From Butyrivibrio hungatei NK4A153 (GTDB taxonomy: Bacteria > Bacillota > Clostridia > Lachnospirales > Lachnospiraceae), in NCBI RefSeq assembly GCF_000424465.1, contig NZ_AUJY01000001.1, forward strand, positions 535,155-599,154: a stretch of 64,000 nt of DNA, given 5' to 3'. Made by a program: the position numbers and the translations under genes. Positions 16,862-25,656 of this stretch are shown piece after piece. The notes beneath the pieces are model-generated. The model worked only from the letters and a program-made list of their open reading frames with translations. It did no database searches and was not told the DNA's origin. Every line of letters starts with the position of its first letter. Within the stretch, counting starts at the first letter, position 1.

Positions 16862-17404
16862 ATGAACACAAATTTATCTAAAAAGAAAAAACTTTTTTTA
16901 CTTTCCGATCTTGTACTTATTGTCTTGCTGATATTTTTCGATCAGCTCACAAAGCACCTTGCATTTGTACATCTTCAGGATAAGCCCGCGATCAAGATAA
17001 TCAACGGGGTTCTTGAGCTTAATTTTTTGAAAAACAGCGGAGCTGCGTTTGGAATGCTTCAGAATCAGAAGGTTTTTTTCGTACTTATTGCCGCAATTAT
17101 GCTTGTGGTTATCGCTTACGTTCTTTTCAGAATGCCCGATGACAAGAAATATAATATTTTGCATATTGTTCTGGCACTTGTTGCAAGCGGTGCCGCAGGA
17201 AACATGATCGACAGAATACATAATGATTATGTTATTGATTTCATTTATTTTGTTATCATCAATTTTCCTATTTTTAATGTGGCCGATATTTATGTTACGG
17301 TTGCAACATTTATCTTTGCGGTACTTCTTCTTTTTTACTACAAGGATAACGATTTTGAATTTTTGAGCTTCAAGCAGCAGAAGAAATTCAAGGAGTTCAA
17401 ATAA
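16862..17404 (+). CDS. lspA: Lipoprotein signal peptidase (signal peptidase II)
   Basis: Removes signal peptides from prolipoproteins at the membrane. 180 residues with four hydrophobic segments; NSGAAFGM and the catalytic aspartates in GNMIDRI and FNVADI are all present. It is followed within a few bases by an rluD-type gene, the classic lspA-rluD pair of Bacillota. A likely client in this window is the lipoprotein carboxypeptidase at 11958-12923. Confidence 0.95.
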   Translation: MNTNLSKKKKLFLLSDLVLIVLLIFFDQLTKHLAFVHLQDKPAIKIINGVLELNFLKNSGAAFGMLQNQKVFFVLIAAIMLVVIAYVLFRMPDDKKYNILHIVLALVASGAAGNMIDRIHNDYVIDFIYFVIINFPIFNVADIYVTVATFIFAVLLLFYYKDNDFEFLSFKQQKKFKEFK

Positions 17405-17416
17405 GGTATTTTGAGA

Positions 17417-18343
17417 ATGGATGAAACTAATCTCTTTGAATGTGTAGTTACCGATGAATATGAAGGATACAGAATCGATAAGCTTATAAGTGAACTTATC
17501 GATTCTTTTTCGCGTTCTTATATAAAAAAACTTATCGATGATAAAAAGGTTTTTTGCAATGATAAGAATGTAAAGGCAAGTTATGTTGTATCTGAGAATG
17601 ATGTGATAAAGATGGAGATTCCGCCGCTTAAAGTTCCCGAGATTGTACCGCAGGATATCCCTCTTGATATCATTTATGAGGATGAAGATGTGCTTGTTGT
17701 AAATAAGCCAAAAAACATGGTGGTGCATCCGGCTCCCGGCCATTATTCCGATACGCTCGTAAATGCCGTTATGTTTCATTGCAAGAATCTGTCGGGTATA
17801 AATGGCGTTTTAAGACCCGGAATCGTGCACAGGATCGACAAAGATACGACAGGTTCCGTTATTATCTGCAAAAATGACGCCTCTCACAGGGATATAGCGG
17901 CTCAACTTAAGGAGCATTCCATAGACCGCATTTATCATGCCATCTGCTATGGAATAATCAAAGAAGATGAAGGCGATATTGATGCGCCGATCGGAAGAAG
18001 CCCTTCTGACAGAAAGAAAATGGCTGTCGTTTCAAAAGGCGGAAAAGATGCGTTTACACATTATCGCGTTTTAAAGCGTTTTGAGCAGGATAATATGACT
18101 TATATAGAGTGTAAGTTAAAAACAGGAAGAACGCACCAGATTAGGGTTCATATGGCGCATATCGGGCATCCTCTTTTGGGAGATGAGGTCTATGCTTCCG
18201 GAAGAAAGAGCAAATTTAAGACGGAAGGTCAGTGTCTTCATGCAAAAACTCTTTCTTTTGTTCATCCGAAAAGTTCTGAATATATCGAGACAGACGCCCC
18301 TTTACCTGCATATTTTCAGCATTTGCTTGATATTCTCAAATAA
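17417..18343 (+). CDS. rluD: RluA/RluD-family pseudouridine synthase
   Basis: 308 residues from ATG 17417: an N-terminal S4 RNA-binding domain, then the RluA catalytic domain with HRIDKDTTG (catalytic Asp) and GRTHQIRVHM. By position next to lspA it is the RluD-type enzyme expected to modify 23S rRNA; the exact target uridines cannot be read from sequence. The start could also be TTG 17411; an AAGG (17403-17406) serves either. Confidence 0.9.
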   Translation: MDETNLFECVVTDEYEGYRIDKLISELIDSFSRSYIKKLIDDKKVFCNDKNVKASYVVSENDVIKMEIPPLKVPEIVPQDIPLDIIYEDEDVLVVNKPKNMVVHPAPGHYSDTLVNAVMFHCKNLSGINGVLRPGIVHRIDKDTTGSVIICKNDASHRDIAAQLKEHSIDRIYHAICYGIIKEDEGDIDAPIGRSPSDRKKMAVVSKGGKDAFTHYRVLKRFEQDNMTYIECKLKTGRTHQIRVHMAHIGHPLLGDEVYASGRKSKFKTEGQCLHAKTLSFVHPKSSEYIETDAPLPAYFQHLLDILK

Positions 18344-18393
18344 GGTAAGATATAAATGAGAGTAAAGCTTTTTTATAAAAAGGGGTGATCTGT

Positions 18394-19029
18394 ATGAATA
18401 CGATAATTACTATCGGTAGACAGTTTGGATCGGGCGGAAGAGAAATCGGAGAGATGGTGGCCAATCATTTTGGAATAAAATGTTATGACAAGGAACTTTT
18501 ATCAAGAGCCGCAAAAGAAAGCGGATTCTGCGAGGAAATGATCCAGAATCACGATGAGAGGCCTACAAATTCTTTTTTGTATAATCTTGTAATGGATACA
18601 TATTCTTTTGGATATAATTCTTCAAGCTTTGTAGATATGCCGATCAGTCACAAGGTTTTCCTTGCACAGTTTGATACAATCAAGAAGATTGCGAAGGAAG
18701 AACCATGTATCATCGTCGGAAGATGCGCAGACTATGCGTTGAGTGACCTTCCGAATGTTCTAAATCTCTTTATTTACGGTGATGAAGAATGTAAGATTAA
18801 GAGAATCCGTGAGAGATTTTCCGATATCACATCAAACGAAAAAGCACGTGAGATGATGATAAAGAAAGATAAACAGCGCCAGAGTTATTACAACTATTAT
18901 TCTTCCAAGAAATGGGGAAGAGCAGACAGCTACGATCTTTGCATCAATTCAAGCATCCTTGGAATTGAGGGCACTGTAAAGCTGATAATTCAGTATATTG
19001 AAGACTACGAAGCCGCAAAGAATGGCTGA
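18394..19029 (+). CDS. Cytidylate kinase-like protein
   Basis: 211 residues from ATG 18394, with AGGGGTG 6 bases upstream (the in-frame GTG at 18385 lies in that ribosome binding site). The P-loop TIGRQFGSGGREIG is characteristic of the cytidylate-kinase-like family; CIIVGRCADY and an Arg-rich lid (KRIRERF) follow. It differs from classical CMP kinase (Cmk), and whether it phosphorylates CMP is unknown. Followed by a terminator. Confidence 0.85.
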   Translation: MNTIITIGRQFGSGGREIGEMVANHFGIKCYDKELLSRAAKESGFCEEMIQNHDERPTNSFLYNLVMDTYSFGYNSSSFVDMPISHKVFLAQFDTIKKIAKEEPCIIVGRCADYALSDLPNVLNLFIYGDEECKIKRIRERFSDITSNEKAREMMIKKDKQRQSYYNYYSSKKWGRADSYDLCINSSILGIEGTVKLIIQYIEDYEAAKNG

Positions 19030-19044
19030 TAGCCGGGAAATCAC

Positions 19045-19080
19045 GAGCAAGGCAGATTTTAAGTCTGTTTTGCTCTTTTT
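19045..19080 (+). terminator. Rho-independent terminator
   Basis: A 12-base-pair stem (GAGCAAGGCAGA, 19045-19056, with TCTGTTTTGCTC, 19064-19075, including two G-U pairs), a 7-base loop, then five T. It ends the transcript carrying the cytidylate-kinase-like gene. Confidence 0.88.
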
Positions 19081-19195
19081 ACGTTATTAAACAAAATATG
19101 GTATATTTTGAATTTTTTGTAAAATGACTTAACTAAAATTCGTGTCTTCCGATATATAATTTGTATCTGAATAATTCCAGGGAGATATTTCATTT

Positions 19196-19525
19196 ATGGA
19201 TTTTAATTTTATGGCATCGGTTGACAGTATTACAAACAAATATCTTAATCAGACTGCAATCTCTTCTTTGAGCGAAGAAGATAAGAAGAAATTCGGGGCT
19301 GATTTTGCCGAAGTATATGAGTCAATGACATCAATGAAACTCTTGAGCGCTAATCTTCGTTCAAGCTATGAGAATACTCATACCGACGATCTGAGCGAGC
19401 ATGCATCAAGACTGGGCTATTCTATAGATAACAGGGTTATAAATATGCTTCATGTGCAGATTTCCGATGACATGAATACAAAGGTTAAATCTGCAATGGA
19501 TAATGCTGTAAAATCTTTGCTGTAA
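19196..19525 (+). CDS. Small protein of unknown function
   Basis: 109 residues, no recognised family, no signal peptide or membrane segment. It appears mostly helical and mixed-charged. It is a single-gene unit: terminators lie on both sides (19045-19080 and 19542-19570). The leader contains TATAAT at 19155-19160 without a convincing -35 box. GGGAGA precedes the ATG. Isolated transcription suggests its own regulation; the sequence gives no clue to function. Confidence 0.75.
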   Translation: MDFNFMASVDSITNKYLNQTAISSLSEEDKKKFGADFAEVYESMTSMKLLSANLRSSYENTHTDDLSEHASRLGYSIDNRVINMLHVQISDDMNTKVKSAMDNAVKSLL

Positions 19526-19541
19526 TAAATTTTATCAATAG

Positions 19542-19570
19542 GTCTGTATCTTATGGATACAGGCTTTTTT
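19542..19570 (+). terminator. Rho-independent terminator
   Basis: Arms GTCTGTATC (19542-19550) and GATACAGGC (19556-19564) form a 9-base-pair stem with one G-U pair and a 5-base loop, followed by six T. Confidence 0.9.
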
Positions 19571-19676
19571 CTGCATTATCGGGGGATTCAATTTTTTTAA
19601 ATAAAGATTTTATCCTTTTTTGCTGGAATATTGCATTTTCCAAGAGTAGAATGTTTTGTTGAGGAGCGAAGTAAAT

Positions 19677-20726
19677 ATGAAGAGAAAACTTGAAAAAAAA
19701 TATGTCGATTATCTTGTAAAGAAAACTGAAGAAATCGTAAACATCGATTCTCCCACAGGTTATACCGAAGAAGCAGCTTCTTTTGTAAAAAAAGAGTTTG
19801 AAGCGCTTGGTTTTAATGCTTACTACACGGTTAAAGGCGGTATTATTGTTGAGTTTGGCGGCAAAGATAAAGATAACGGGCTCCTTCTCGAAGCTCATGT
19901 AGATACGCTTGGCGGAATGGTCTCAAGGATCAAGTCAAACGGAAGACTGGAGCTTACCAATCTTGGCGGCATGAATCCAAACAATGCCGAGACTGAAAAC
20001 GTAAAGGTCATAACCAAGTTTAACGGTGAATACGAAGGTACTTTCCAGTTAAATGATGCATCAATTCATGTAAACGGGAAATATAACGAGCAAAAAAGAG
20101 ACTGGGACAGCTGCGAAGTTGTTCTTGATGAAGATGTAAAAGATGCAGACGATGTAAAGAAGCTTGGTATCTCTATCGGTGATATAGTATGTTTTGATCC
20201 GAATTTCAGAGTGACAAAGAGCGGATATATCAAATCCAGATTCCTTGATGATAAGCTTAGCGTCGGAATTTTATTTGCTTATGCAAAATATCTAAAAGAT
20301 AATAATATCACCCCTGAAAGAGCGATATATGCCCATATAACGGTTTTTGAAGAAGTTGGCCACGGAGGATGCGGAAGTGTTCCAAAAGGCTGTACAGAGG
20401 TGATATCAGTTGATATGGGATGCGTCGGTGAAAACCTTGATTGTAGCGAAAAACAGGTTTCAATTTGCGCAAAAGACAGTGGCGGGCCTTACAACTACAA
20501 TATTGTAAGAGCTCTTATTGAGATTGCAAAAGATAATGACATAGATTATGCCGTTGACGTTTATCCGTTCTACGGAAGTGATGCAGAGGCTTCGCTTCGC
20601 GCCGGCAACGATCTTAGGCATGGACTTATAGGTGCCGGTGTCTATGCTTCTCACGGGTATGAGAGAAGTCATAAAGATGGCGCAGAAAACACCCTTCGCC
20701 TTTTGATAGCATATACGACTGACTAA
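19677..20726 (+). CDS. M42 family metallo-aminopeptidase
   Basis: 349 residues from ATG 19677 (GAGGAG 10 bases upstream). A cytosolic dinuclear-metal peptidase of the FrvX/PepA type. Ligand and catalytic segments are visible: EAHVDTLGG, RFLDDKLSVG, VFEEVGHGG, SVDMGC and YASHGYERSH. Families of this type form large tetrahedral complexes and digest short peptides; substrate preference cannot be inferred. It is followed 22 bases later by the PHP gene, with which it is probably cotranscribed. Confidence 0.92.
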   Translation: MKRKLEKKYVDYLVKKTEEIVNIDSPTGYTEEAASFVKKEFEALGFNAYYTVKGGIIVEFGGKDKDNGLLLEAHVDTLGGMVSRIKSNGRLELTNLGGMNPNNAETENVKVITKFNGEYEGTFQLNDASIHVNGKYNEQKRDWDSCEVVLDEDVKDADDVKKLGISIGDIVCFDPNFRVTKSGYIKSRFLDDKLSVGILFAYAKYLKDNNITPERAIYAHITVFEEVGHGGCGSVPKGCTEVISVDMGCVGENLDCSEKQVSICAKDSGGPYNYNIVRALIEIAKDNDIDYAVDVYPFYGSDAEASLRAGNDLRHGLIGAGVYASHGYERSHKDGAENTLRLLIAYTTD

Positions 20727-20748
20727 AGGAGCACAAAAAGACAACATT

Positions 20749-21522
20749 ATGAAGTACATTTATGAAACTCACATGCACACCAAGGAAGCGAGCGCATGTT
20801 CCGGAACAGAGGCCCGCGAGTTTATAAAATACATGTCTGAACTTGGTTACAGCGGAATAATTATTACAGACCATTTTTTTAACGGGAACAGCTGTGTCCC
20901 GAAAGATCTGCCCTGGGAGAAGAGGGTAGAGATGTACTGCAGCGGCTATGAGCACGCTCTGGTAGAGGCTCAGAAAACCGGCTCGGATCTTACCGTTATG
21001 TTCGGTATAGAATATAATTTTCACGGAGACGAATTTCTTCTTTACGGAGTTGATAAAAAGTGGCTTCTTGACAATCCCGACATTCTTGAAAAAGACAGAT
21101 ATGAAGTTTATAAATCTGTTCATGACTACGGCGGAATCATGATTCAGGCTCATCCATACAGGGAAAGAGGGTATCTCAGCGAGATAAATCTTACACCGTC
21201 TGTTTGTGACGGGGTCGAGGCATACAACGCTTGCAATCTTGATTATCAAAATTCACTCGGTTATCAGTATGCCGTCCAGAAGGGGTTCAGAATGTCTGCA
21301 GGTTCCGATATTCATAATCCCGGTCAACCGGATATGGGTGGCATGTGCTTTGATCATAAGATAAAATCTATAAGCGAATATATCAATGCTTTTATGAACA
21401 ACGAGGGAATTCCTGTATTTATGCGAGATATATCTGTTAATCGTGAATTTAAGGAAGTTTCAGGAAATAAAGATTTTACAGTTCCTACGCAGGGTCCGAC
21501 GCTTGAAGTTATCTGGCATTAA
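20749..21522 (+). CDS. PHP-domain metal-dependent phosphoesterase-like protein
   Basis: 257 residues. PHP metal motifs are present in order: ETHMHT, TDHFF, FGIEYNF, AHPYR and GSDIHNPG. Members hydrolyse small phosphoesters (histidinol phosphate or nucleotides, for example). It is not obviously the histidinol-phosphatase HisK type, and is not near the his genes. The AAAGGAG upstream is 17 bases from the ATG, longer than usual. Ends before a bidirectional terminator. Confidence 0.85.
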   Translation: MKYIYETHMHTKEASACSGTEAREFIKYMSELGYSGIIITDHFFNGNSCVPKDLPWEKRVEMYCSGYEHALVEAQKTGSDLTVMFGIEYNFHGDEFLLYGVDKKWLLDNPDILEKDRYEVYKSVHDYGGIMIQAHPYRERGYLSEINLTPSVCDGVEAYNACNLDYQNSLGYQYAVQKGFRMSAGSDIHNPGQPDMGGMCFDHKIKSISEYINAFMNNEGIPVFMRDISVNREFKEVSGNKDFTVPTQGPTLEVIWH

Positions 21523-21587
21523 TTCTGTAAGTGAATAAATATATTCCATAATTTTCTTTTTTTCTTCTCTATAAGGTCATGAAAAGC

Positions 21588-21627
21588 TAAAAAAGTCGTC
21601 CTAATTGTACGGTTAGGGCGACTTTTT
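21588..21627. terminator. Terminator after the PHP gene
   Basis: AAGTCGTCCTAA (21593-21604) pairs with TTAGGGCGACTT (21613-21624), 12 base pairs with one G-U, flanked by an A run on the left and a T run on the right, so it could work in both directions. Its plus-strand role is to end the M42-PHP transcript. Confidence 0.9.
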
Positions 21628-21742
21628 GCTTGTTTATTATACCAATGGTATGTGTACAGAAGCTTTGTTTTTTTATACTATGTCTATAATAGTACGGCAG
21701 CTGAAATATTTAATAGTGTTTTTGATGAAAGAGAGAGAAAAA

Positions 21743-22525
21743 ATGGAAAAAAGAAAATTTGCACCGGGATTGGTGCTTTTTATCATTATGTTTTTAATAT
21801 CGACAGTAGGATTGACGCTTTTAGGTGAGGGAAATTTTGCACTACCGGGAATGATTGCTCGTTATGTTATAGGTACTGTCAGCGTTGTTTTTATGGCAAA
21901 TATATATGGAGTGGAATTTAAAATTAAAGGTTTTTTTAAGGGACTTTTTAGTGTTATAGGCTTGGTTGGAGTAGCTTGCTGCATACATAATTTATTAGCT
22001 ATGAGGATTCCCACTGATATTGGTTTCAAAGAGGGACTTCCAAATGCAATATTCATGTTTCTGCTTATGATGTCAGTAGGTGTATTTGAAGAGGCTATCT
22101 ATAGAGGTGTACTCTTTAATACATTAAGAAATTGTTTGGGCGAAAGCAAGGGGAGAATAATTTTGGCGGTAATTTTATCTGCGATTCCTTTTGGACTTAC
22201 TCATTTTCTTAATCTTATTTTCTATCCAAATCATGTAGTATGGATTACTTCTCAGGTTGTATATGCGACTGCAGGTGGAGTCCTTTTTGCATGTATTTAT
22301 TATATTACAGACAATTTTTGGCTGGTTGTGGTCTTGCACGGACTCTATGATTACTTAGCCAGTATTTGGTCATGCTTTGTAAGTCAGGCGGAAGGAATTG
22401 GTATTCCTGCAGTAGATTCAACAATAATGCAAGGAATAAAAGATGCAATTCCCGACTGTATCTTCGGATTGATTGCATTCATAGTATTGTTAGTAGTTCT
22501 CAATAAAAGAGAAAAGTATAGCTAA
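21743..22525 (+). CDS. CPBP-family intramembrane metalloprotease
   Basis: 260 residues from ATG 21743; the ORF is open further upstream but without homology. About seven or eight membrane segments. CPBP (Abi/CAAX protease) motifs are intact: EEAIYRG, FGLTHFLN and the final HGLYDY. Family roles range from prenyl-protein processing to bacteriocin self-immunity; none can be assigned. It uses many TTA, TTG and ATT codons, unlike its neighbours, which favour CTT, and it sits alone between a terminator and a new promoter; this hints at horizontal acquisition. A TATAAT (21685-21690) lies upstream. Confidence 0.88.
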   Translation: MEKRKFAPGLVLFIIMFLISTVGLTLLGEGNFALPGMIARYVIGTVSVVFMANIYGVEFKIKGFFKGLFSVIGLVGVACCIHNLLAMRIPTDIGFKEGLPNAIFMFLLMMSVGVFEEAIYRGVLFNTLRNCLGESKGRIILAVILSAIPFGLTHFLNLIFYPNHVVWITSQVVYATAGGVLFACIYYITDNFWLVVVLHGLYDYLASIWSCFVSQAEGIGIPAVDSTIMQGIKDAIPDCIFGLIAFIVLLVVLNKREKYS

Positions 22526-22628
22526 CTTACAAACAGTTATTAGCAAGCGTATATAAGATTATTCAAAGATCTTCCCATAATATTCCCATAATAGGGATGT
22601 AAAATATACTTTTTCGCAAAATTCTAGT

Positions 22629-22657
22629 TTTACGAAAAACATATAACGTGTTATAAT
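22629..22657 (+). promoter_or_regulatory. Predicted promoter of the tyrosine recombinase
   Basis: TTTACG (22629-22634), a 17-base spacer and TATAAT (22652-22657). The predicted start site falls in the left arm of the hairpin at 22656-22690. Confidence 0.6.
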
Positions 22658-22690
22658 AGATATATGGGTATTCTATGCCTATATATCTAT
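22656..22690 (+). repeat. AT-rich hairpin in the recombinase leader
   Basis: A 13-base-pair stem (ATAGATATATGGG, 22656-22668, with CCTATATATCTAT, 22678-22690, one G-U pair) and a 9-base loop, followed by T residues to 22694. It could be a weak terminator for the upstream CPBP transcript, a leader structure, or a protein-binding palindrome overlapping the -10 box. Confidence 0.65.
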
Positions 22691-22731
22691 TTTTATGCGA
22701 ATAAAAATCTTTTTTTTGGGGGAAATATAAT

Positions 22732-23748
22732 ATGCCTGATAACAAAAAACAATACTCTGATAAAATCAATGAGCTTTTAAGTGAAATGCCTGAGTTTGTT
22801 TCTGATTTCATATACAACTTCGGGCGTGTCGAAAATTATGCGACAAAACTCGAATATTGTCGTGACATAAAGGTCTATCTTGAATTTATTGTAAGTTTCC
22901 TTCCAAAGCATTGTGATAAAAACATTAAGGATCTGTCAATAGATGACGTGGCCAACATAGAAATTCTTGATATAAACAGATTCCTGACAACGCTTTCCGG
23001 AAATCACAAGGAATCAACCGTAAAAAGAAAACGTGCTTCATTATCCAGTATGTATGGCTTCTTTGTAGCTACGGGCAAAATGTCCCGTAATCCGATTGCA
23101 GCTACGAAGACAATAAAAATTCCAAACAAGGATGTTATTTATTTAACAAACAACGAACAACGCGTTCTTCTTGATACTGTAAGGCACGGGACGAATCTTC
23201 ATGATTCTGTCGCAAAGGTCCATTATATCTATGCTGACAGAGATTCGGCCATGTTCATATTACTTCTGGATACCGGCCTTCGTGTTTCCGAGATGCTTGA
23301 TACGGATATTATCGACTTTAATCTTGAAGAATGCAGTGTTGTTGTCACAAGAAAAGGCGGCAATACGCAGGTAATCTACTATTCCGATGAATGTCGCGAT
23401 TATCTGGAGATTTACTTTACTTCACAGAAGGCCAAATTTGGATTGACCTCCAAGAATCTTAAATTTCCTGCTTTCACTACTACTTCCGGCAACAGACTGG
23501 GAGTGCGTGCGGTAGAGATTCTTGTAAAGAAATATGTTTCTGTGTGCCTGCCGGAAAAAGCAAGGATTATATCTCCGCACAAATTAAGATCTAGCTTTGC
23601 GATGAGCTTTTATGCTGCAAGTGACAATGATATTCTGCTTCTTAAGAAAAAAATGAACCATAAGAGCATTCAGACGACAAATATATATGCAAAAGCCTCT
23701 GATACAGCCATGAAGGAATCGCGTTCATTGCTACAGGGATTGCGATGA
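22732..23748 (+). CDS. Tyrosine recombinase (XerC/XerD-like)
   Basis: 338 residues: an N-terminal SAM-like core-binding domain (about 1-125) and a C-terminal catalytic domain. The catalytic set is visible: Arg in TGLRVSE, Lys in TRKGGN, His-x-x-Arg in HKLRSS, then His in MNHKSIQ and the nucleophile Tyr in NIYAKAS. No excisionase, attachment repeat or phage gene is adjacent, so a housekeeping role such as chromosome-dimer resolution is more likely than a mobile-element integrase, but a single gene cannot settle XerC versus XerD. GGGGG lies 9 bases before the ATG. Confidence 0.88.
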   Translation: MPDNKKQYSDKINELLSEMPEFVSDFIYNFGRVENYATKLEYCRDIKVYLEFIVSFLPKHCDKNIKDLSIDDVANIEILDINRFLTTLSGNHKESTVKRKRASLSSMYGFFVATGKMSRNPIAATKTIKIPNKDVIYLTNNEQRVLLDTVRHGTNLHDSVAKVHYIYADRDSAMFILLLDTGLRVSEMLDTDIIDFNLEECSVVVTRKGGNTQVIYYSDECRDYLEIYFTSQKAKFGLTSKNLKFPAFTTTSGNRLGVRAVEILVKKYVSVCLPEKARIISPHKLRSSFAMSFYAASDNDILLLKKKMNHKSIQTTNIYAKASDTAMKESRSLLQGLR

Positions 23749-23787
23749 TATTTATATATTTGTTTTAAGGTATGAAGTTATGTAAGA

Positions 23788-23825
23788 AAAACTGCTTGAG
23801 AAATTTTCCCCAAGCAGTTTTGTTT
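23788..23825. terminator. Bidirectional terminator between convergent genes
   Basis: AAAACTGCTTG (23788-23798) and CAAGCAGTTTT (23811-23821) form a perfect 11-base-pair stem with A-rich and T-rich flanks. It separates the plus-strand recombinase from the minus-strand carboxypeptidase and can serve both. Confidence 0.92.
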
Positions 23826-23828
23826 TAT

Positions 23829-25064
23829 TTATTTTAATGCTTCATTACTTGCTTCAATATTATCTTTGTTTTCGTTGGCGATTTCTTCGGGAGTTTTGTC
23901 TACAAAAGTAGTGTAAATAGCTACATGATCATATATGCATCTCCATGAACTATATGCTTTCGCAGTAACACATATATAGTGTTTTCCCTGCGCAGACACT
24001 TCATAACTGGCCGCACATGATCCGGCCTGGTGTACATATCCGGTCTTTGCACCAAGTACAGTACCCAAGGTATCTTTATCTTCTATTCTTCTGATAAACA
24101 AGTTACTAATGCTTATTCCGTTCGGAGCAGCTTTTGTAGGCGAAGTAGTATAGGTTTTTGTGTGTAGAACTTCATTACAAAGCTTGTTCTCTTCAGCAGC
24201 CTTAAGAATAATTGCTATATCTAAAGGTGTACAATAGAGGTCTTCATCAAAAATACCGACACAGTTAGTGAAATGTGCCGAACTTGAAAGGCCGAGCTCT
24301 GCAACTTTCTGGTTCATAAGCTCTACAAAAGCCTCTTGAGATCCTGCAACATATTCGGCAAGTCCAATCGCTGCATCAGCACCGGATTTAAGAATCGTAC
24401 CGTACATAAGATCGCGAACGGTCTGTTTGTCACCGGCTTCAAGACCAACGTTACTACAGTCGTTTTCTAAGACATATTGTACTATGCCTTCATTTATTTC
24501 ATACTCGTCATCAAGACTTTTTATGTGTTCGGCAGCAACCAAAAGAGTTAATATCTTGGTCATCGATGCCGGGAACATTCTTGTCTTGGCGCCTCTTCCG
24601 GCAATTACTTTTCCTGTATCAAGATCAAGAAGAACGGCATACGAACTGTCTACATAGTCTTCTTTATCTTTGTTATTGCTGTTTAGATGGGCAACATTAG
24701 TCTCCATATAATCAACTTTATAGCCCTTAAAGAAGGCACGTGCATCCTCGGATTTTTCCAAGAAAGGATTTAATTCGACTTCTTTTATTTCTGTATCAAC
24801 AATATCATGTGATGCCTCATCATCGTCCCCTTGCTCGGTGAAAGTATCAAACGGTCCGTCCTTTGGTAAGGTTATATGGACCTTGCTCATGATAAATACA
24901 AAAACTGTTACGAGTATTGCAACTCCGGCTGCCAGTGAAACTGTATGTACAAGTATTTCTTTTCTTCTTCTTAATTTATATTCTCTAACGGACAGTCTTT
25001 GACCGTTTCTTTTTCTGTAAGTTCTTCTCCCTAAAGAACGTCTTCTTTTTCTGCTATTTCTCAA
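23829..25064 (-). CDS. D-alanyl-D-alanine carboxypeptidase (S11), membrane anchored
   Basis: 411 residues with a strongly basic N-terminus (about 36 residues), one membrane segment (about 38-60), a linker and the S11 domain. SMTK (PASMTKIL) and KTG (GAKTGYVHQAG) are intact, but the second motif reads SGAD where SxN is usual, so the Asn position holds Ala. The start is a TTG at 25064, preceded by GGTGG, because no ATG occurs until after the membrane segment. A second copy of this enzyme type, with a standard SAN motif, lies at 11958-12923. Confidence 0.9.
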   Translation of the reverse strand: MRNSRKRRRSLGRRTYRKRNGQRLSVREYKLRRRKEILVHTVSLAAGVAILVTVFVFIMSKVHITLPKDGPFDTFTEQGDDDEASHDIVDTEIKEVELNPFLEKSEDARAFFKGYKVDYMETNVAHLNSNNKDKEDYVDSSYAVLLDLDTGKVIAGRGAKTRMFPASMTKILTLLVAAEHIKSLDDEYEINEGIVQYVLENDCSNVGLEAGDKQTVRDLMYGTILKSGADAAIGLAEYVAGSQEAFVELMNQKVAELGLSSSAHFTNCVGIFDEDLYCTPLDIAIILKAAEENKLCNEVLHTKTYTTSPTKAAPNGISISNLFIRRIEDKDTLGTVLGAKTGYVHQAGSCAASYEVSAQGKHYICVTAKAYSSWRCIYDHVAIYTTFVDKTPEEIANENKDNIEASNEALK

Positions 25065-25222
25065 ATTACTAAATCCACCCTATAAAAAAATACAACAACT
25101 AAATGTTATCATTTTTTTATCTATTTGTTCAAGTGGAAAAAGCTACAAAATAATGCAAAAAAAACTTACATGCAGATAAAACTTGAATTTTATGGACGAT
25201 TTTTCTGTAAATTTGGTAAATT

Positions 25223-25642
25223 TTACTTAAATTCTGTTGAATAATACGGAACTATCAATGAATCTCCGGCAATTAATTCCGATGCATCCGCAAGATTGTT
25301 AATATTGCAAACTTCATCAATATAATCATTCATATCATTGTAGTGCTCGGATGAATACATGTCTCCGGCTATTGTCCAAAGGCTGTCACCGTAATTGACG
25401 GTTATTGACTTATAATATTTATATTCGGGTGTATATGTATCTGACTGCGCATCTGAATTAAAAGTTGACAAATTAAACATTATGATGAAAATCAATGCAG
25501 ATACGACAGCCATAAGCATAACAAACTGCCTTCTGACAATATTTTTACGTCGTATCTTATTATTCCTGATTCTGATCTCACTCTTACTGAAATATCTCGG
25601 ATCATTGTATAAACTTGCTGCTATCCTCATTGCTTCGCTCAT
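25223..25642 (-). CDS. LysM-domain membrane protein, YneA-like SOS division inhibitor
   Basis: 139 residues from ATG 25642 (GAGAGGTG about 6 bases upstream; the longer GTG start at 25651 lies in that site). A basic N-terminus, one membrane segment (about 40-62) and a LysM domain near the C-terminus (VNYGDSLWTIAGDMY to SLIVPYY). B. subtilis yneA, divergent from lexA, encodes a membrane LysM protein that delays division during SOS; the same arrangement here and the SOS-box cluster between the genes support that role. The gene is longer than B. subtilis YneA, so equivalence is inferred from context. Confidence 0.85.
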   Translation of the reverse strand: MSEAMRIAASLYNDPRYFSKSEIRIRNNKIRRKNIVRRQFVMLMAVVSALIFIIMFNLSTFNSDAQSDTYTPEYKYYKSITVNYGDSLWTIAGDMYSSEHYNDMNDYIDEVCNINNLADASELIAGDSLIVPYYSTEFK

Positions 25643-25656
25643 AATTTTCACCTCTC

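Noticed and set aside
16898..17779. 293-residue minus-strand ORF over lspA and rluD
   Set aside because: It is low in normal codons, has no ribosome binding site or family resemblance, and lies wholly opposite two well-supported genes.
22732..23748. Integrase of a prophage or integrative element
   Set aside because: No attachment repeats, excisionase or phage genes are nearby; the gene resembles a housekeeping Xer-type recombinase.
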